A DNA stretch of 64,000 bases, taken from NCBI RefSeq assembly GCF_000196675.2, contig NC_015312.1, positions 5,720,501 through 5,784,500 on the forward strand, in the 5' to 3' direction. Below are positions 9,167 through 17,410 of this stretch, piece by piece. Positions within the stretch are counted from its first letter, which is position 1; each line of letters begins with the position of its first letter. Origin of the DNA: Pseudonocardia benzenivorans CB1190. Lineage in GTDB: Bacteria; Actinomycetota; Actinomycetes; Mycobacteriales; Pseudonocardiaceae. The notes beneath the pieces were generated by a model. That model ran no database searches, was not told the DNA's origin, and saw nothing but the letters and a program-made list of their open reading frames with translations. The translations under genes and the position numbers were made by a program.

Positions 9167-9457
9167 TCAGTTGACGACCGCGAGGACGTCGCGCGCGGAG
9201 AGGATCAGGTACTCCTCGCCGTTGTACTTCACCTCGGTGCCGCCGTACTTCGAGTAGATGACGACGTCGCCCACGGCCACGTCGAGCGGCACGCGGTTGC
9301 CGTTGTCGTCGATGCGACCCGGGCCGACGGCCAGGACCTTGCCCTCCTGGGGCTTCTCCTTGGCGGTGTCCGGGATGACGATGCCCGAGGCGGTGGTGGT
9401 CTCCGCCTCGCTGGCCTGGACGACGATCTTGTCCTCGAGCGGCTTGATGTTCGCCAC
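9167..9457 (-). CDS. groES: Co-chaperonin GroES
   Basis: A 96-residue Hsp10 subunit that caps the GroEL ring. It has the normal length and sequence (start MANIKPLEDKIVVQ, mobile loop ETTTASGIVIPDTAKEKPQ at about 17-35, end YLILSARDVLAVVN). It is the first gene of the groES-groEL unit. A GGGGAGG ribosome-binding site precedes the ATG. A CIRCE element lies about 120 bp upstream. Confidence 0.97.
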   Translation of the reverse strand: MANIKPLEDKIVVQASEAETTTASGIVIPDTAKEKPQEGKVLAVGPGRIDDNGNRVPLDVAVGDVVIYSKYGGTEVKYNGEEYLILSARDVLAVVN

Positions 9458-9574
9458 TGGATGACCTCCCCTTCCGTGGGGTACGAACTGCTGACCCGTT
9501 CACATTGGCAACTGACAGCCGTTCGGGGCGCCCCGCCGTCGCGGGTGCCGGGGCGTCCCCGATCGCACTGTGCT

Positions 9575-9601
9575 CTGGCACTCTACCCATGAGACTGCCA
9601 A
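9575..9601. promoter_or_regulatory. CIRCE operator (HrcA site) upstream of groES
   Basis: The sequence reads CTGGCACTC, nine bases, then GACTGCCAA. It matches the CIRCE inverted repeat (CTGGCACTC-N9-GAGTGCCAA in actinobacteria) except for one G-to-C change in the right arm. It lies about 118 bp before the groES start. HrcA binding here represses groE in related bacteria; hrcA is not in this window. Confidence 0.75.
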
Positions 9602-9626
9602 CCGCTCAACGTCGGGAGGGCCCTCG

Positions 9627-10259
9627 GTGTCGTCAGCCCCGTCCGCGCCGTCGGACCTGTCCCGGCACGACCGCCCCCCGCCGCGGGCGACCGCGCCGGC
9701 CGTCGCGGCGGTCGTCGCGTCGTTGCTGGTCCTGGCCTCGGCGCTGGTGGTCTTCCTGCTGCGCGACACGCTGACGACCCGGTCGGTCGAGGGCAGGCCG
9801 TACGCGGTCGCGAGCGGCGCGACGGGGATCGCGACCGCCGGTACCGGGACACCGACCCCCTCCCGCGGCCCGATCGCGGGCACCGACCCAGTGGCCGCGC
9901 TGACCCGGCAGGCCGCGCAGGACAGGTCCCGGGTGGAGACGTTCGTCGGGCAGTGGATCCCTCAGATCTCGGCGAAGGCCCCGGGGTTGGTCGTCGACGG
10001 ACGGACGTTCGACGACGCGGCCGTCCTCGCCGACGTCATCGCCTCGCGCGACCGTTTCCCGCAGGCGCTGCTGCTGCGGTCCGACGACTACACCAGCTTC
10101 CGGCGCGGCGGGTTCTGGGTGACGGTCGTCGGCACCTCCTTCCCGACGCCCCAGGCCGCCAACGCCTGGTGCGACCAGCAAGGACTCGCTCCCGACGACT
10201 GTTTCGCGAAGCGGCTCTCACACACCGAGGGGCCGCAGGGCAACACCGTGCTGCGCTGA
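9627..10259 (+). CDS. Single-pass membrane protein, uncharacterised
   Basis: A 210-residue protein of unknown function. The GTG at 9627 is chosen because GGGAGGG lies six bases upstream; the frame is open further back without a better site. A Ser/Pro/Arg-rich cytoplasmic head is followed by one helix at about residues 31-52 (VAAVVASLLVLASALVVFLL). An extracytoplasmic domain of about 150 residues follows, with repeated aromatic positions and two Cys (CDQQGLAPDDC) that may form a disulphide. The tail (FWVTVVGTSFPTPQAANAWC) resembles SPOR-like repeats only weakly. It starts just beyond the CIRCE element, divergent from groES, and is followed by the aldo/keto reductase gene. Confidence 0.7.
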   Translation: MSSAPSAPSDLSRHDRPPPRATAPAVAAVVASLLVLASALVVFLLRDTLTTRSVEGRPYAVASGATGIATAGTGTPTPSRGPIAGTDPVAALTRQAAQDRSRVETFVGQWIPQISAKAPGLVVDGRTFDDAAVLADVIASRDRFPQALLLRSDDYTSFRRGGFWVTVVGTSFPTPQAANAWCDQQGLAPDDCFAKRLSHTEGPQGNTVLR

Positions 10260-10280
10260 CGGGCCCGTACGGTTGGGAAC

Positions 10281-11213
10281 ATGACGACGCTCGGATCCAG
10301 TGACCTGGATGTCTCCCCGCTCTGCCTCGGCGGCAACGTGTTCGGCTGGACGGCCGACGAGGCGGAGTCGTTCGCGGTTCTCGACGCATTCGCCGAGGCG
10401 GGCGGCGACTTCGTCGACACCGCCGACTCCTACTTCTGGCGCAAGCCGGGGAACTCCGGCGGGGAGTCCGAGACGATCATCGGCAACTGGATGGCCGCCC
10501 GCGGCAACCGCGACCGCATGGTCGTCGCGACGAAGGTCGGCAACCTGCCGAGCAGGCCCGGCCTGTCGGCGGCCAACATCGCCGCGGCCGCGGAGGACTG
10601 CCTGCGCCGGCTGCGCACCGACCACATCGACCTGCTCTACGCGCACAGCGACGACGAGTCCGTCGCGCAGGAGGAGACGCTCGACGCCTTCGACACCCTC
10701 GTGAAGGCGGGCAAGGTGCGGGTGCTCGGGGCGTCGAACTTCACCGCGGAGCGGCTGCGGTCGGCGCTGGAGATCTCGGCGCGCGACGGGCTGGCCCGCT
10801 ACGAGGTGCTGCAGCCGCACTACAACCTGATGGAGCGTGCCGACTTCGAGGCGTCGCTGGCTCCCCTGCTGCAGGCCGAGAACATCTCCTGCCTGCCGTA
10901 CTACGCGCTGGCCAAGGGCTTCCTCACCGGGAAGTACCGCGACGGCGCCGACGTCGACAGCGTCCGCGCCGAGGGCGCCATGGCCTATCTCGACGACCGC
11001 GGCCGCCGCGTCCTGACCGTGCTCGACGAGATCGCGGCCGGACACGGCGTCCCGGTGGCGTCGGTGGCGTTGGGCTGGCTCGCCGCGCAGCCGACCGTCG
11101 CCGCACCGATCGCCAGCGCCCGCACCACCGCGCAGCTGGCCGAGCTGCTGCCGATGCTCGACCTCAAGCTGACCGACGACGAGATCCGCCTGCTCTCGCA
11201 CGTGAGCGCCTGA
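10281..11213 (+). CDS. Aldo/keto reductase
   Basis: A 310-residue NAD(P)H-dependent oxidoreductase with the (beta/alpha)8 fold of the AKR superfamily. The catalytic tetrad is visible as D46, Y51 (DTADSYFW), K85 (VVATKVGNL) and H122 (LLYAHSDD). The C-terminal cofactor region includes VAAPIASARTTAQL. The length is that of YghZ/YdjG-type family members, and the substrate cannot be told. The ATG starts 21 bp after the membrane-protein stop, so the two may be co-transcribed. The unit ends at a 40-bp perfect palindrome. Confidence 0.9.
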   Translation: MTTLGSSDLDVSPLCLGGNVFGWTADEAESFAVLDAFAEAGGDFVDTADSYFWRKPGNSGGESETIIGNWMAARGNRDRMVVATKVGNLPSRPGLSAANIAAAAEDCLRRLRTDHIDLLYAHSDDESVAQEETLDAFDTLVKAGKVRVLGASNFTAERLRSALEISARDGLARYEVLQPHYNLMERADFEASLAPLLQAENISCLPYYALAKGFLTGKYRDGADVDSVRAEGAMAYLDDRGRRVLTVLDEIAAGHGVPVASVALGWLAAQPTVAAPIASARTTAQLAELLPMLDLKLTDDEIRLLSHVSA

Positions 11214-11216
11214 CCC

Positions 11217-11256
11217 GTGAGCGGCAACGGTCGCCATGGCGACCGTTGCCGCTCAC
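11217..11256. terminator. Perfect 40-bp palindrome between convergent genes
   Basis: The two 20-nt arms are exact reverse complements with no spacer (arm GTGAGCGGCAACGGTCGCCA). It begins four bases after the aldo/keto reductase stop and ends 47 bp before the tsaD stop. As RNA on either strand it would fold into a hairpin with a very small loop, so a bidirectional terminator is the simple reading. Its perfection and symmetry also fit an extragenic palindromic repeat or a dimer binding site. Confidence 0.75.
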
Positions 11257-11302
11257 GACGGCCGACCTGCACCGACCCCGCGGCCACGGCGCGCGGGCCG
11301 GC

Positions 11303-12352
11303 TCAGCCGACGAGGACCTCCGTGACCGGCAGCGACGAGTCGGCGGGCAGCGCCAGCGGGGACGGCGCGGCGTCGCGGGCGAGCAGGTGCGCACCGAGCG
11401 CCGCGACCATCGCACCGTTGTCCGTGCAGAGCACCGGCCGCGGCACCCGCAGCACCAGACCCGCTGCATCGCAACGGTCCTGGGCCAGCGCGCGCAGCCG
11501 GGAGTTGGCCGCCACCCCGCCGCCGAGGCACAGCACGTCCATCCCGTGCTCGCGCGCGGCCCGGACGGCCTTGGCCGTCAGCACGTCGACGACGGCCTCC
11601 TGGAAGCTCGCCGCGACGTCGGCGACCGGGACCGGGGTGCCCGCCCGCTCCAGGGCCTCGACGTGCCGGGCGACGGCCGTCTTCAGCCCGGAGAACGAGA
11701 AGTCGAACGGAGCGTCACGGGGCCCGGTGAGGCCGCGCGGAAAGGCCACCGCGGAAGGGTCGCCGTCGCGGGCGACGCGGTCGATGTGCGGGCCACCCGG
11801 GAACGGCAGCCCCAGCAGCCGCGCGACCTTGTCGAACGCCTCGCCGGCCGCGTCGTCGATCGTCGCGCCGAGCGGGGTCACCGGTCCGGCCAGGTCGGGC
11901 ACCGACAGCAGGCTGGAGTGCCCGCCCGAGACCAGCAGCGCCAGGGCGGGCGGCAGCGGCCCGTTCTGCAGCGTGTCGACGGCGACGTGCGCGGCCAGGT
12001 GGTTCACCCCGTACAGGGGGACGTCCCAGGCCGCCGCGTAGGCCTTGGCCGCCGCGACGCCGACGAGCAGCGCGCCCGAGAGGCCGGGGCCCGCCGTCAC
12101 CGCGACGGCGTCGACGTCGCGCGCCGTGATGCCGGCGGTCGTCATCGCCCGGTGCACGGCCGGCACCATCGCCTGCAGGTGCGCCCGCGAGGCCACCTCC
12201 GGGACGACGCCGCCGAACCGCGCGTGCTCCTCGACGCTGGAGGAGATCTCGTTGGCGAGCAACGTCGTCGTCCCGTCGGCGTCGACGCGCACGATCCCGA
12301 CGCCGGTCTCGTCGCACGACGTCTCGATCCCCAGCACCAGCCCGCTCGTCAC
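11303..12352 (-). CDS. tsaD: tRNA N6-adenosine threonylcarbamoyltransferase TsaD
   Basis: A 349-residue Kae1/Gcp-family enzyme that transfers the threonylcarbamoyl group to A37 of ANN-decoding tRNAs with TsaB and TsaE. The GTG at 12352 overlaps the rimI stop by four bases (GTGA) and gives the normal family start (LVLGIETSCDETGVGIV). Metal-binding H118 and H122 are in VNHLAAH, and a third conserved segment is SGGHSSLL. The ATP-binding parts CLGGGVAANSRLR and the metal-ligand Asp in CTDNGAMVA are intact. It is the last gene of the alr-to-tsaD operon. Confidence 0.96.
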   Translation of the reverse strand: MTSGLVLGIETSCDETGVGIVRVDADGTTTLLANEISSSVEEHARFGGVVPEVASRAHLQAMVPAVHRAMTTAGITARDVDAVAVTAGPGLSGALLVGVAAAKAYAAAWDVPLYGVNHLAAHVAVDTLQNGPLPPALALLVSGGHSSLLSVPDLAGPVTPLGATIDDAAGEAFDKVARLLGLPFPGGPHIDRVARDGDPSAVAFPRGLTGPRDAPFDFSFSGLKTAVARHVEALERAGTPVPVADVAASFQEAVVDVLTAKAVRAAREHGMDVLCLGGGVAANSRLRALAQDRCDAAGLVLRVPRPVLCTDNGAMVAALGAHLLARDAAPSPLALPADSSLPVTEVLVG

Positions 12353-12822
12353 GCTCGCGCCTCCCTTCGCATCGTGTAGGCGTCGGCCCCGCTGGGCCGG
12401 TAGTAGCGCTTGCGCACCCCGACGATCTCGAACCCCTCGGACTCGTACAGCCCGATGGCCGGCGCGTTGTCGGTGCGCACCTCGAGGAAGACCGTGGCAC
12501 CGACCTCGTCGGCCGGTGCGAGCAGCTGGTGCAGCAGCACCCGGCCGAGCCCCCGCCCCTGGTGGGCGGGGTCGACGCCGATCGTGTGCACCTCCGCCTC
12601 CGGCTGCGGCGGCCCCGCGGTGAACGCCAGGCCCGCGTAGCCGACGAGCCGGTCGCCACTGCGCACCCCGACGTAGACGTGCCCGGCACCGATCTCGTCG
12701 CGGAACGCCTGCGCGCTCCACGGGTCGTCACCGGGGAAGAGCAGCTCCTCGAGCTCGGCGCAGCGCGGCGCGTCGGCACGCAGCAGCGGCCCGACGACGA
12801 CCCGCTCCTCGGCAGCCGTCAC
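12349..12822 (-). CDS. rimI: Ribosomal-protein-alanine N-acetyltransferase RimI (GNAT)
   Basis: A 157-residue GNAT fold. The acetyl-CoA loop is HQGRGLGRVLLHQLL (about 93-107), and the C-terminal FEIVGVRKRYYRPSGADAYTM is the RimI signature region with the catalytic-type Tyr. RimI acetylates the S18 N-terminus in E. coli, and actinobacterial members can have broader N-alpha-acetylation activity. It overlaps tsaB upstream and tsaD downstream by four bases each, as in many genomes where rimI sits inside the tsa operon. Confidence 0.92.
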   Translation of the reverse strand: MTAAEERVVVGPLLRADAPRCAELEELLFPGDDPWSAQAFRDEIGAGHVYVGVRSGDRLVGYAGLAFTAGPPQPEAEVHTIGVDPAHQGRGLGRVLLHQLLAPADEVGATVFLEVRTDNAPAIGLYESEGFEIVGVRKRYYRPSGADAYTMRREARA

Positions 12823-13493
12823 GCGCTCACCCGTTTACGGGCCCCCGGCTCCACGGCGTCGGGCCGGCGCAGGTAGAGCGGGCGCAGCGGGCCGGGGTCG
12901 GTGCCCGCCCGCAGCACGTCGGCCGCCACGGCGACGAGCCCTGCCGGCCCCGGCGTCGCCGGACCGATGACCGGCAGCCCGGTGACCGCGGCCTGCTCAC
13001 CCGCGGCCGCGACCGAGGGGAACCCCGCCAACCGCTCCACGAGCACCGCGGGCGCCTCGACGTGCGGGCCGGTGATCCGGTAGCCCTCGGCGTCGTACCC
13101 CGCCCAGTAGACCTCGCGGCGCCGCGCGTCGGTCACGACGACCATGTTGCCGCTCAACCGGGTCGCGCACGCCTCGCGGGCGATCGCGTCGTGCGAGCAG
13201 ACGCCGTGCACCGGCGTGCCCAGCGCGTCGCCCAGCGCGGCGGCCGTGACCATCCCGACCCGCAGCCCGGTGAAGGGACCGGGCCCGGTGCCGGTGACGA
13301 TCGCGTCGACGTCGCGCAGCGCGACGCCGGCCTCGGCGCACGCCTCCAGCACATGGGGCATGAGCAGCTCGCCGTGTTTGCGGGCACCGGCGGAGACCCG
13401 CTGCGCACGCACGACCGGTGCCCCGGACTCGGGCAGGTCGACGACGCCCGCCGTCACGGTCGACGTCGAGGTGTCCAGGGCCAGAACCAGCAC
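12819..13493 (-). CDS. tsaB: tRNA threonylcarbamoyladenosine biosynthesis protein TsaB
   Basis: A 224-residue ASKHA-fold paralogue of TsaD that dimerises with it. The start LVLALDTSTSTVTAGVV and the segment GTGPGPFTGLRVGM (about 90-105) are diagnostic. TsaB lacks the TsaD metal site and is non-catalytic in the complex. The GTG start gives the standard length. The stop overlaps rimI. It lies 23 bp after the HAD-protein gene, the only gap in this otherwise overlapping operon. Confidence 0.95.
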   Translation of the reverse strand: MLVLALDTSTSTVTAGVVDLPESGAPVVRAQRVSAGARKHGELLMPHVLEACAEAGVALRDVDAIVTGTGPGPFTGLRVGMVTAAALGDALGTPVHGVCSHDAIAREACATRLSGNMVVVTDARRREVYWAGYDAEGYRITGPHVEAPAVLVERLAGFPSVAAAGEQAAVTGLPVIGPATPGPAGLVAVAADVLRAGTDPGPLRPLYLRRPDAVEPGARKRVSA

Positions 13494-13516
13494 CCGGCCA
13501 GCCTACGAGCCGCCGT

Positions 13517-14227
13517 TCACCACCCGCGCACGACGTCCGGGAGCTCGGCGAGGCGCTGGATGACGGCGTCGGGCGTGACGTCGACGGGCACCTGCTGGTC
13601 GACCGGGATCTCGCTGTGCGGCACCAGGACCGCGCGCATCCCGACGGACTTGGCGCCGCTGATGTCGTCGTAGGGCCGGTCGCCGACGAACACGCACGCG
13701 GCGGGGTCCTCGACGCCGACCGACTCCATCGCCGCGCGGAACGCCGTCGGGTGCGGCTTGGTGTAGGGCAGGTCGCTCGACCAGGTGCGGCCGTCGAACA
13801 GGTCGAGCACACCGTCGCGGCGCAGCCAGTCGTCGTGCCACTCGCCGGGCCACATCGTCGACGACAGGATCCCGAGCCGCAGGCCCTGCTCCCGCAGCGC
13901 GCGCAGCATCGGCGCCGCCTCGGGATCGGTGTGCGTGGCCGCCACCCAGTAGTCGCGGTAGGCGGCGAGCGCGTGGGCGTGCTCGTCGTCGTGGTGCTCG
14001 GCGGCGGCGTCGGCCAGCACGTCGGCGACGGTGAAGGCCCGCGCGTCCTCCCGGATGCCGGTCCAGCGCGCGATGTCGGCGGCGGCCAACGCGTCGGCGA
14101 GCTCGGCGGCGCGCCGCGCGTCACCCGCGTGCCGCAGCTCCGCGTAGGCCCGCCAGCCCGCGCGGAAGTCCATCGTGCGCCACGGGGTGAGCGTGCCACC
14201 CCAGTCGAAGATGACGGCCCTGATCAC
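13517..14227 (-). CDS. HAD-superfamily hydrolase, atypical motif I (DWGGT)
   Basis: A 236-residue haloacid-dehalogenase-like protein. The GTG at 14227 overlaps the tsaE stop (GTGA) and places motif I at the N-terminus. Motif I reads FDWGGTLTP: the nucleophile Asp is present but the usual second Asp (DxD) is Gly, resembling the DWAGT of phosphonoacetaldehyde hydrolases. Motif II is LGILSSTMW, motif III the Lys in LPYTKPHPTAF, and motif IV FVGDRPYDDISGA. A four-helix cap lies between I and II (about 20-105). Hydrolase activity on a small phosphate or phosphonate is plausible, but the substrate is unknown. It sits inside the t6A operon without an obvious link to it. Confidence 0.85.
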   Translation of the reverse strand: MIRAVIFDWGGTLTPWRTMDFRAGWRAYAELRHAGDARRAAELADALAAADIARWTGIREDARAFTVADVLADAAAEHHDDEHAHALAAYRDYWVAATHTDPEAAPMLRALREQGLRLGILSSTMWPGEWHDDWLRRDGVLDLFDGRTWSSDLPYTKPHPTAFRAAMESVGVEDPAACVFVGDRPYDDISGAKSVGMRAVLVPHSEIPVDQQVPVDVTPDAVIQRLAELPDVVRGW

Positions 14228-14706
14228 GTCGTCGCCACCCGGCGGACGGTGGCGACGCGGACGTCGTCGGCCCTGCGGTCCAGGCGCACCAGCACGTGCG
14301 ACGCCGACAGCCGTTCGGCCACGCCCTCGCCCCACTCGACCACGACGACCGCCGACGCGAGGTCGGTGTCGAGGTCGAGGTCGTCGAGCTCGTCGGCGAC
14401 GTCGACCCCGGACGAGCCGAGCCGGTAGGCGTCGACGTGCACCAGCGGCACCCCCGCGCCGTCGGGACCCGGCCGGTGCTCGCGGGCGATGACGAACGTC
14501 GGCGAGGTCACCGGTCCGACGACGCCGAGGCCGCGGGCGATGCCGCGGGTCATCGCCGTCTTGCCCGCGCCGAGCGGGCCCGACAGCAGCACGAGGTCGC
14601 CCGCGCGCAGGTGCGCGGCCAGTGCCTCACCCAGCGCCTCGGTGTCGGCCGGCTCGGGCAGGACGTGCTCGCCGGCGAAGACGACGTCCGACGTGGGCGC
14701 GCTCAT
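14224..14706 (-). CDS. tsaE: tRNA threonylcarbamoyladenosine ATPase TsaE
   Basis: A 160-residue P-loop ATPase that powers the TsaBDE cycle. Walker A SGPLGAGKT is at about residues 42-50, followed by switch SPTFVIAREH, HVDAYRLGS and the Walker-B-like VVVVEWGEG. The ATG overlaps the upstream hydrolase stop by four bases and the stop overlaps the HAD gene by four bases. Length is typical. Confidence 0.95.
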   Translation of the reverse strand: MSAPTSDVVFAGEHVLPEPADTEALGEALAAHLRAGDLVLLSGPLGAGKTAMTRGIARGLGVVGPVTSPTFVIAREHRPGPDGAGVPLVHVDAYRLGSSGVDVADELDDLDLDTDLASAVVVVEWGEGVAERLSASHVLVRLDRRADDVRVATVRRVATT

Positions 14707-15824
14707 GCCCGCCTGCGCATCCGCCGGACCGAGCGGCCCTCGGCCGCCCGGCGCGCCGAGGCGTCGATGAGCTCGACGAGCGCCGCGTCGAACTCGGTGG
14801 TCTTCTCCAGCATCGGCATGTGCCCCACGCCGGGCAGCCGCAGCAGCCGGGCGTCGGGCAGTTCGGCGGCGATCCGCTCGCTGTGCGAGAACGGGATCAT
14901 CTTGTCGGCGTCCCCGGCCGCGACCAGCACCTCGCAGCCCGCGAGCGCGGGCAGCGCGGCGATCCGGTCGTGGCTGCCCAGGGTGTCGACGAAGTCGGTG
15001 AGGGCGTCCACCGCGTTCGCTCCGATCATGGTGTCGACGAGGTCGACCAGCCCCGGGTCGACCGACCGGTCACCGTAGGCGTAGCTGCGGGTGATCGACC
15101 AGATGAGGTCGCCGGCCGCCCGCCGCACGCCCTCGACCAGCTTCGGCTGTACCCGCGCGAGCAGCCCCACCCCGCGCAGCAGCGGGTTGTTGCGCGACAG
15201 CAACGCGGCTGTCAGCCCCTGGCTGCCCATGTCGCCCGCGGACGTCGACACCAGCGCGACGCCCGCGACCCGCTCCGCGAACAGGTCGGGCCGCTGCTCG
15301 GCCAGCGCCATCAGGGTCATACCACCCATCGAGTGCCCGACCAGCACCAACGGGCCGTCCGGCGCCAGGGCGCGGATGACGGCGTCGAGGTCGTGGCCCA
15401 GCTGGTCGATCGTGCAGGTGGCGCGCGGGGCGCGTTCGGAGCGGCCGTGGCTGCGCTGGTCGTACAGCACGATGCGGACCGCGGGGCCGCGCAGCGCGGC
15501 GAGCACCGGCAGCTGCAGCGACCAGGTCCGACGGTCCAGCGCGAACCCGTGCACGAGCACGACCGTCAGCGCCGGCCGGACGCCCGCCGGCGCCTCGATC
15601 TCCTCGCACGAGAGCCGCACACCGTCGTCGGCGGTCACCGACGACTCCTCGCTCCGCGGCGTCGACTCCGCGGGCGGGGCCGACGTCAGCTGGGCGGCCA
15701 GCCGGCGCCGCTCGGCGGCGATCCGGTTGCGGCGCCGGGCCGCGACGCCCACGCCCACCGCCGCGCCCGCCGCGCCGGCGACGCCGCTCGCGATGCCGAC
15801 CGTCTGCCACACGCCGGGCTTCAC
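14703..15824 (-). CDS. Alpha/beta-fold hydrolase, membrane-anchored
   Basis: A 373-residue hydrolase. The GTG at 15824 overlaps the alr stop by four bases. An N-terminal hydrophobic segment (about 5-28, VGIASGVAGAAGAAVGVGVA) followed by an Arg-rich stretch suggests an uncleaved anchor with the catalytic domain inside. From about residue 85 it has the fold motifs VVLVHGFALDRRTW (oxyanion), GHSMGGM (nucleophile elbow), Asp in VAAGDADKM and His in LPGVGHMPML. Esterase, lipase or epoxide-hydrolase-like activity is possible. Homologues lie between alr and tsaE in many actinobacteria, but the physiological substrate is not known. Confidence 0.9.
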   Translation of the reverse strand: MKPGVWQTVGIASGVAGAAGAAVGVGVAARRRNRIAAERRRLAAQLTSAPPAESTPRSEESSVTADDGVRLSCEEIEAPAGVRPALTVVLVHGFALDRRTWSLQLPVLAALRGPAVRIVLYDQRSHGRSERAPRATCTIDQLGHDLDAVIRALAPDGPLVLVGHSMGGMTLMALAEQRPDLFAERVAGVALVSTSAGDMGSQGLTAALLSRNNPLLRGVGLLARVQPKLVEGVRRAAGDLIWSITRSYAYGDRSVDPGLVDLVDTMIGANAVDALTDFVDTLGSHDRIAALPALAGCEVLVAAGDADKMIPFSHSERIAAELPDARLLRLPGVGHMPMLEKTTEFDAALVELIDASARRAAEGRSVRRMRRRA

Positions 15825-17011
15825 CACGCCGCGCCCTCCTGCTCGGTCCCCGGCCCGGCCTCGCGGCCGACGACCGTGCGGGTCATCCGGCGGCCCTGCA
15901 CGCCCGTGACGACCTCGTAGTGGATCGTCCCCAGCTCGTCGGCCCACTCCTGGGCCGTGGGCGCGCCGTCGTCGCCCGGGCCGAACAGCACCGCCACGTC
16001 GCCCTCCCGCACCTCGGCCCCCCCGTCCGGCCCGCAGTCCACCACGACCTGGTCCATGCACACCCGGCCCACCACGGGCCGCGACCGACCGGCCAGCCAC
16101 ACCCGCATCCGGCCGCCGAAGTTCATCCGCCGCGGGACGCCGTCGCCGTACCCGATCGGCACCAGCGCCAGCACGGTGTCGCGCGGCGTCGTGAACTCGT
16201 GGCCGTACGAGACACCCTCGCCCGCGCGGACCTGCTTCACCAGGACGACCCGGCCGCGCACCGTCATCGCCGGCCGCAACGGGCTCTCGGCGACGGGCCG
16301 GCCGAGCGGGTCGAGGCCGTAGACGGCGATGCCGGGCCGCACGAGGTCGTAGTGCAGGTCGGGGCGGGTCATCGTCGCCGCGGAGTTGGCCAGGTGTCGG
16401 ATCGGGGTGAGGCCGCGGTCGCGCGCGACCCGCCACGCGGCGTCGAACCGGGCCGCCTGCGCCTCGGTCACGGGATGACGCGCGACGTCGGCGACCGCGA
16501 GGTGCGACCAGACCGCGACGACCTCGCACCGGCCTGCGGCCGCGGCCTTCGCCGCCGCATCGACCAGGTCGGGCCAGTCGTCCTCGGGGCAGCCGTTGCG
16601 GCTCAACCCGGTGTCGATCTTGAGGTGCAGCCGGGCGGGCCGGTCGACCGCGCGGGCACCGGCGAGCACCGCGTCGAGATGGCCGTGCGACGACACCGAC
16701 AGGTCCACACCCGCCGCGACCGCGGGGGCGAAGTCCTCGTGGGGCAGGTGCAGCCAGGACAGGACCGGCGCCTCGATCCCGTCGGCGCGCAACGCCAGCG
16801 CCTCGTCCAGGGTGCACACCCCGAGCCACGACGCCCCCGCCTGCAGCGCCGCCCGCGCGACGTCGGCGGCGCCGTGGCCGTACCCGTCGGACTTGACGAC
16901 GGCCATCGTCGCCGCGCCCGACGCCGCGGCGCCCCGCGAGAGCAACCCGACGTTGTGCCGCACCGCGGCCAGATCGACGACCAGCTCCGCGCGCGGGCCG
17001 CGATCGGACAT
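15821..17011 (-). CDS. alr: Alanine racemase
   Basis: A 396-residue PLP enzyme making D-alanine for peptidoglycan. Start ATG at 17011 gives MSDRGPRAELVVDLAAV, the usual beginning; a longer open frame upstream is Gly/Pro-rich and ignored. PLP-binding K40 is in VVKSDGYGHG, the second catalytic base Y269 in GEGVSYGHEF, with downstream GRVCMDQVVVD and the PLP-phosphate region LANSAAT and GYGDGVPRR. It heads the operon alr-hydrolase-tsaE-HAD-tsaB-rimI-tsaD. The 400-bp gap upstream holds two copies of a 51-nt repeat. Confidence 0.96.
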   Translation of the reverse strand: MSDRGPRAELVVDLAAVRHNVGLLSRGAAASGAATMAVVKSDGYGHGAADVARAALQAGASWLGVCTLDEALALRADGIEAPVLSWLHLPHEDFAPAVAAGVDLSVSSHGHLDAVLAGARAVDRPARLHLKIDTGLSRNGCPEDDWPDLVDAAAKAAAAGRCEVVAVWSHLAVADVARHPVTEAQAARFDAAWRVARDRGLTPIRHLANSAATMTRPDLHYDLVRPGIAVYGLDPLGRPVAESPLRPAMTVRGRVVLVKQVRAGEGVSYGHEFTTPRDTVLALVPIGYGDGVPRRMNFGGRMRVWLAGRSRPVVGRVCMDQVVVDCGPDGGAEVREGDVAVLFGPGDDGAPTAQEWADELGTIHYEVVTGVQGRRMTRTVVGREAGPGTEQEGAAW

Positions 17012-17256
17012 ACTCGGCTGCGCCACGCCCGCATCATCGCACCCGCCGACGACCCCGTCCGGCCGCGCGCCCCCGCCCATCTGTGCCACCACCTGCGCCG
17101 GAGGGCTGCAACACCCGGCCGGGTGACGACCCTCACCCGCCTTCACCCGTCCCGGACGGCCGTCCCGGGCGCATCGTCGCGGCGCGGGAGCAGGTGCGGA
17201 CCGAGGACCGCCCACCACGGAAGGCGACCCCGGTGCGGCGGGCGGCCCACCGGCGC

Positions 17257-17369
17257 GCAACCTCACCGCTCCCCCGCGGCGCCAGGACGACCATGAGGTT
17301 GCGCCCCACGGCCCCCGCGCAACCTCACCGCCCTCCCCGCGCCGCGGGACGACGTCCGAGTCGCGCCCG
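17257..17369. repeat. Two tandem copies of a 51-nt intergenic repeat (pair 1)
   Basis: Copy A is 17257-17307 and copy B 17319-17369, 62 bp apart. Each begins GCAACCTCACCGC, keeps GACGAC in the middle and ends near GCGCCC. Copy A ends ATGAGGTTGCGCCCC, so its ends pair as an imperfect hairpin (GCAACCTCA with TGAGGTTGC); copy B has lost part of this pairing. The same element occurs twice at 39959-40100. The rest of the alr-nnr gap (17012-17256, 17370-17410) shows no gene. Confidence 0.8.
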
Positions 17370-17410
17370 ACGGGGGTTGTGGCCGACGGGGCGCGACGCG
17401 GGCCGGCAGC

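Noticed and set aside
17257..17369. CRISPR-like array
   Set aside because: Only two divergent copies with an 11-bp gap, no regular unique spacers and no cas genes.
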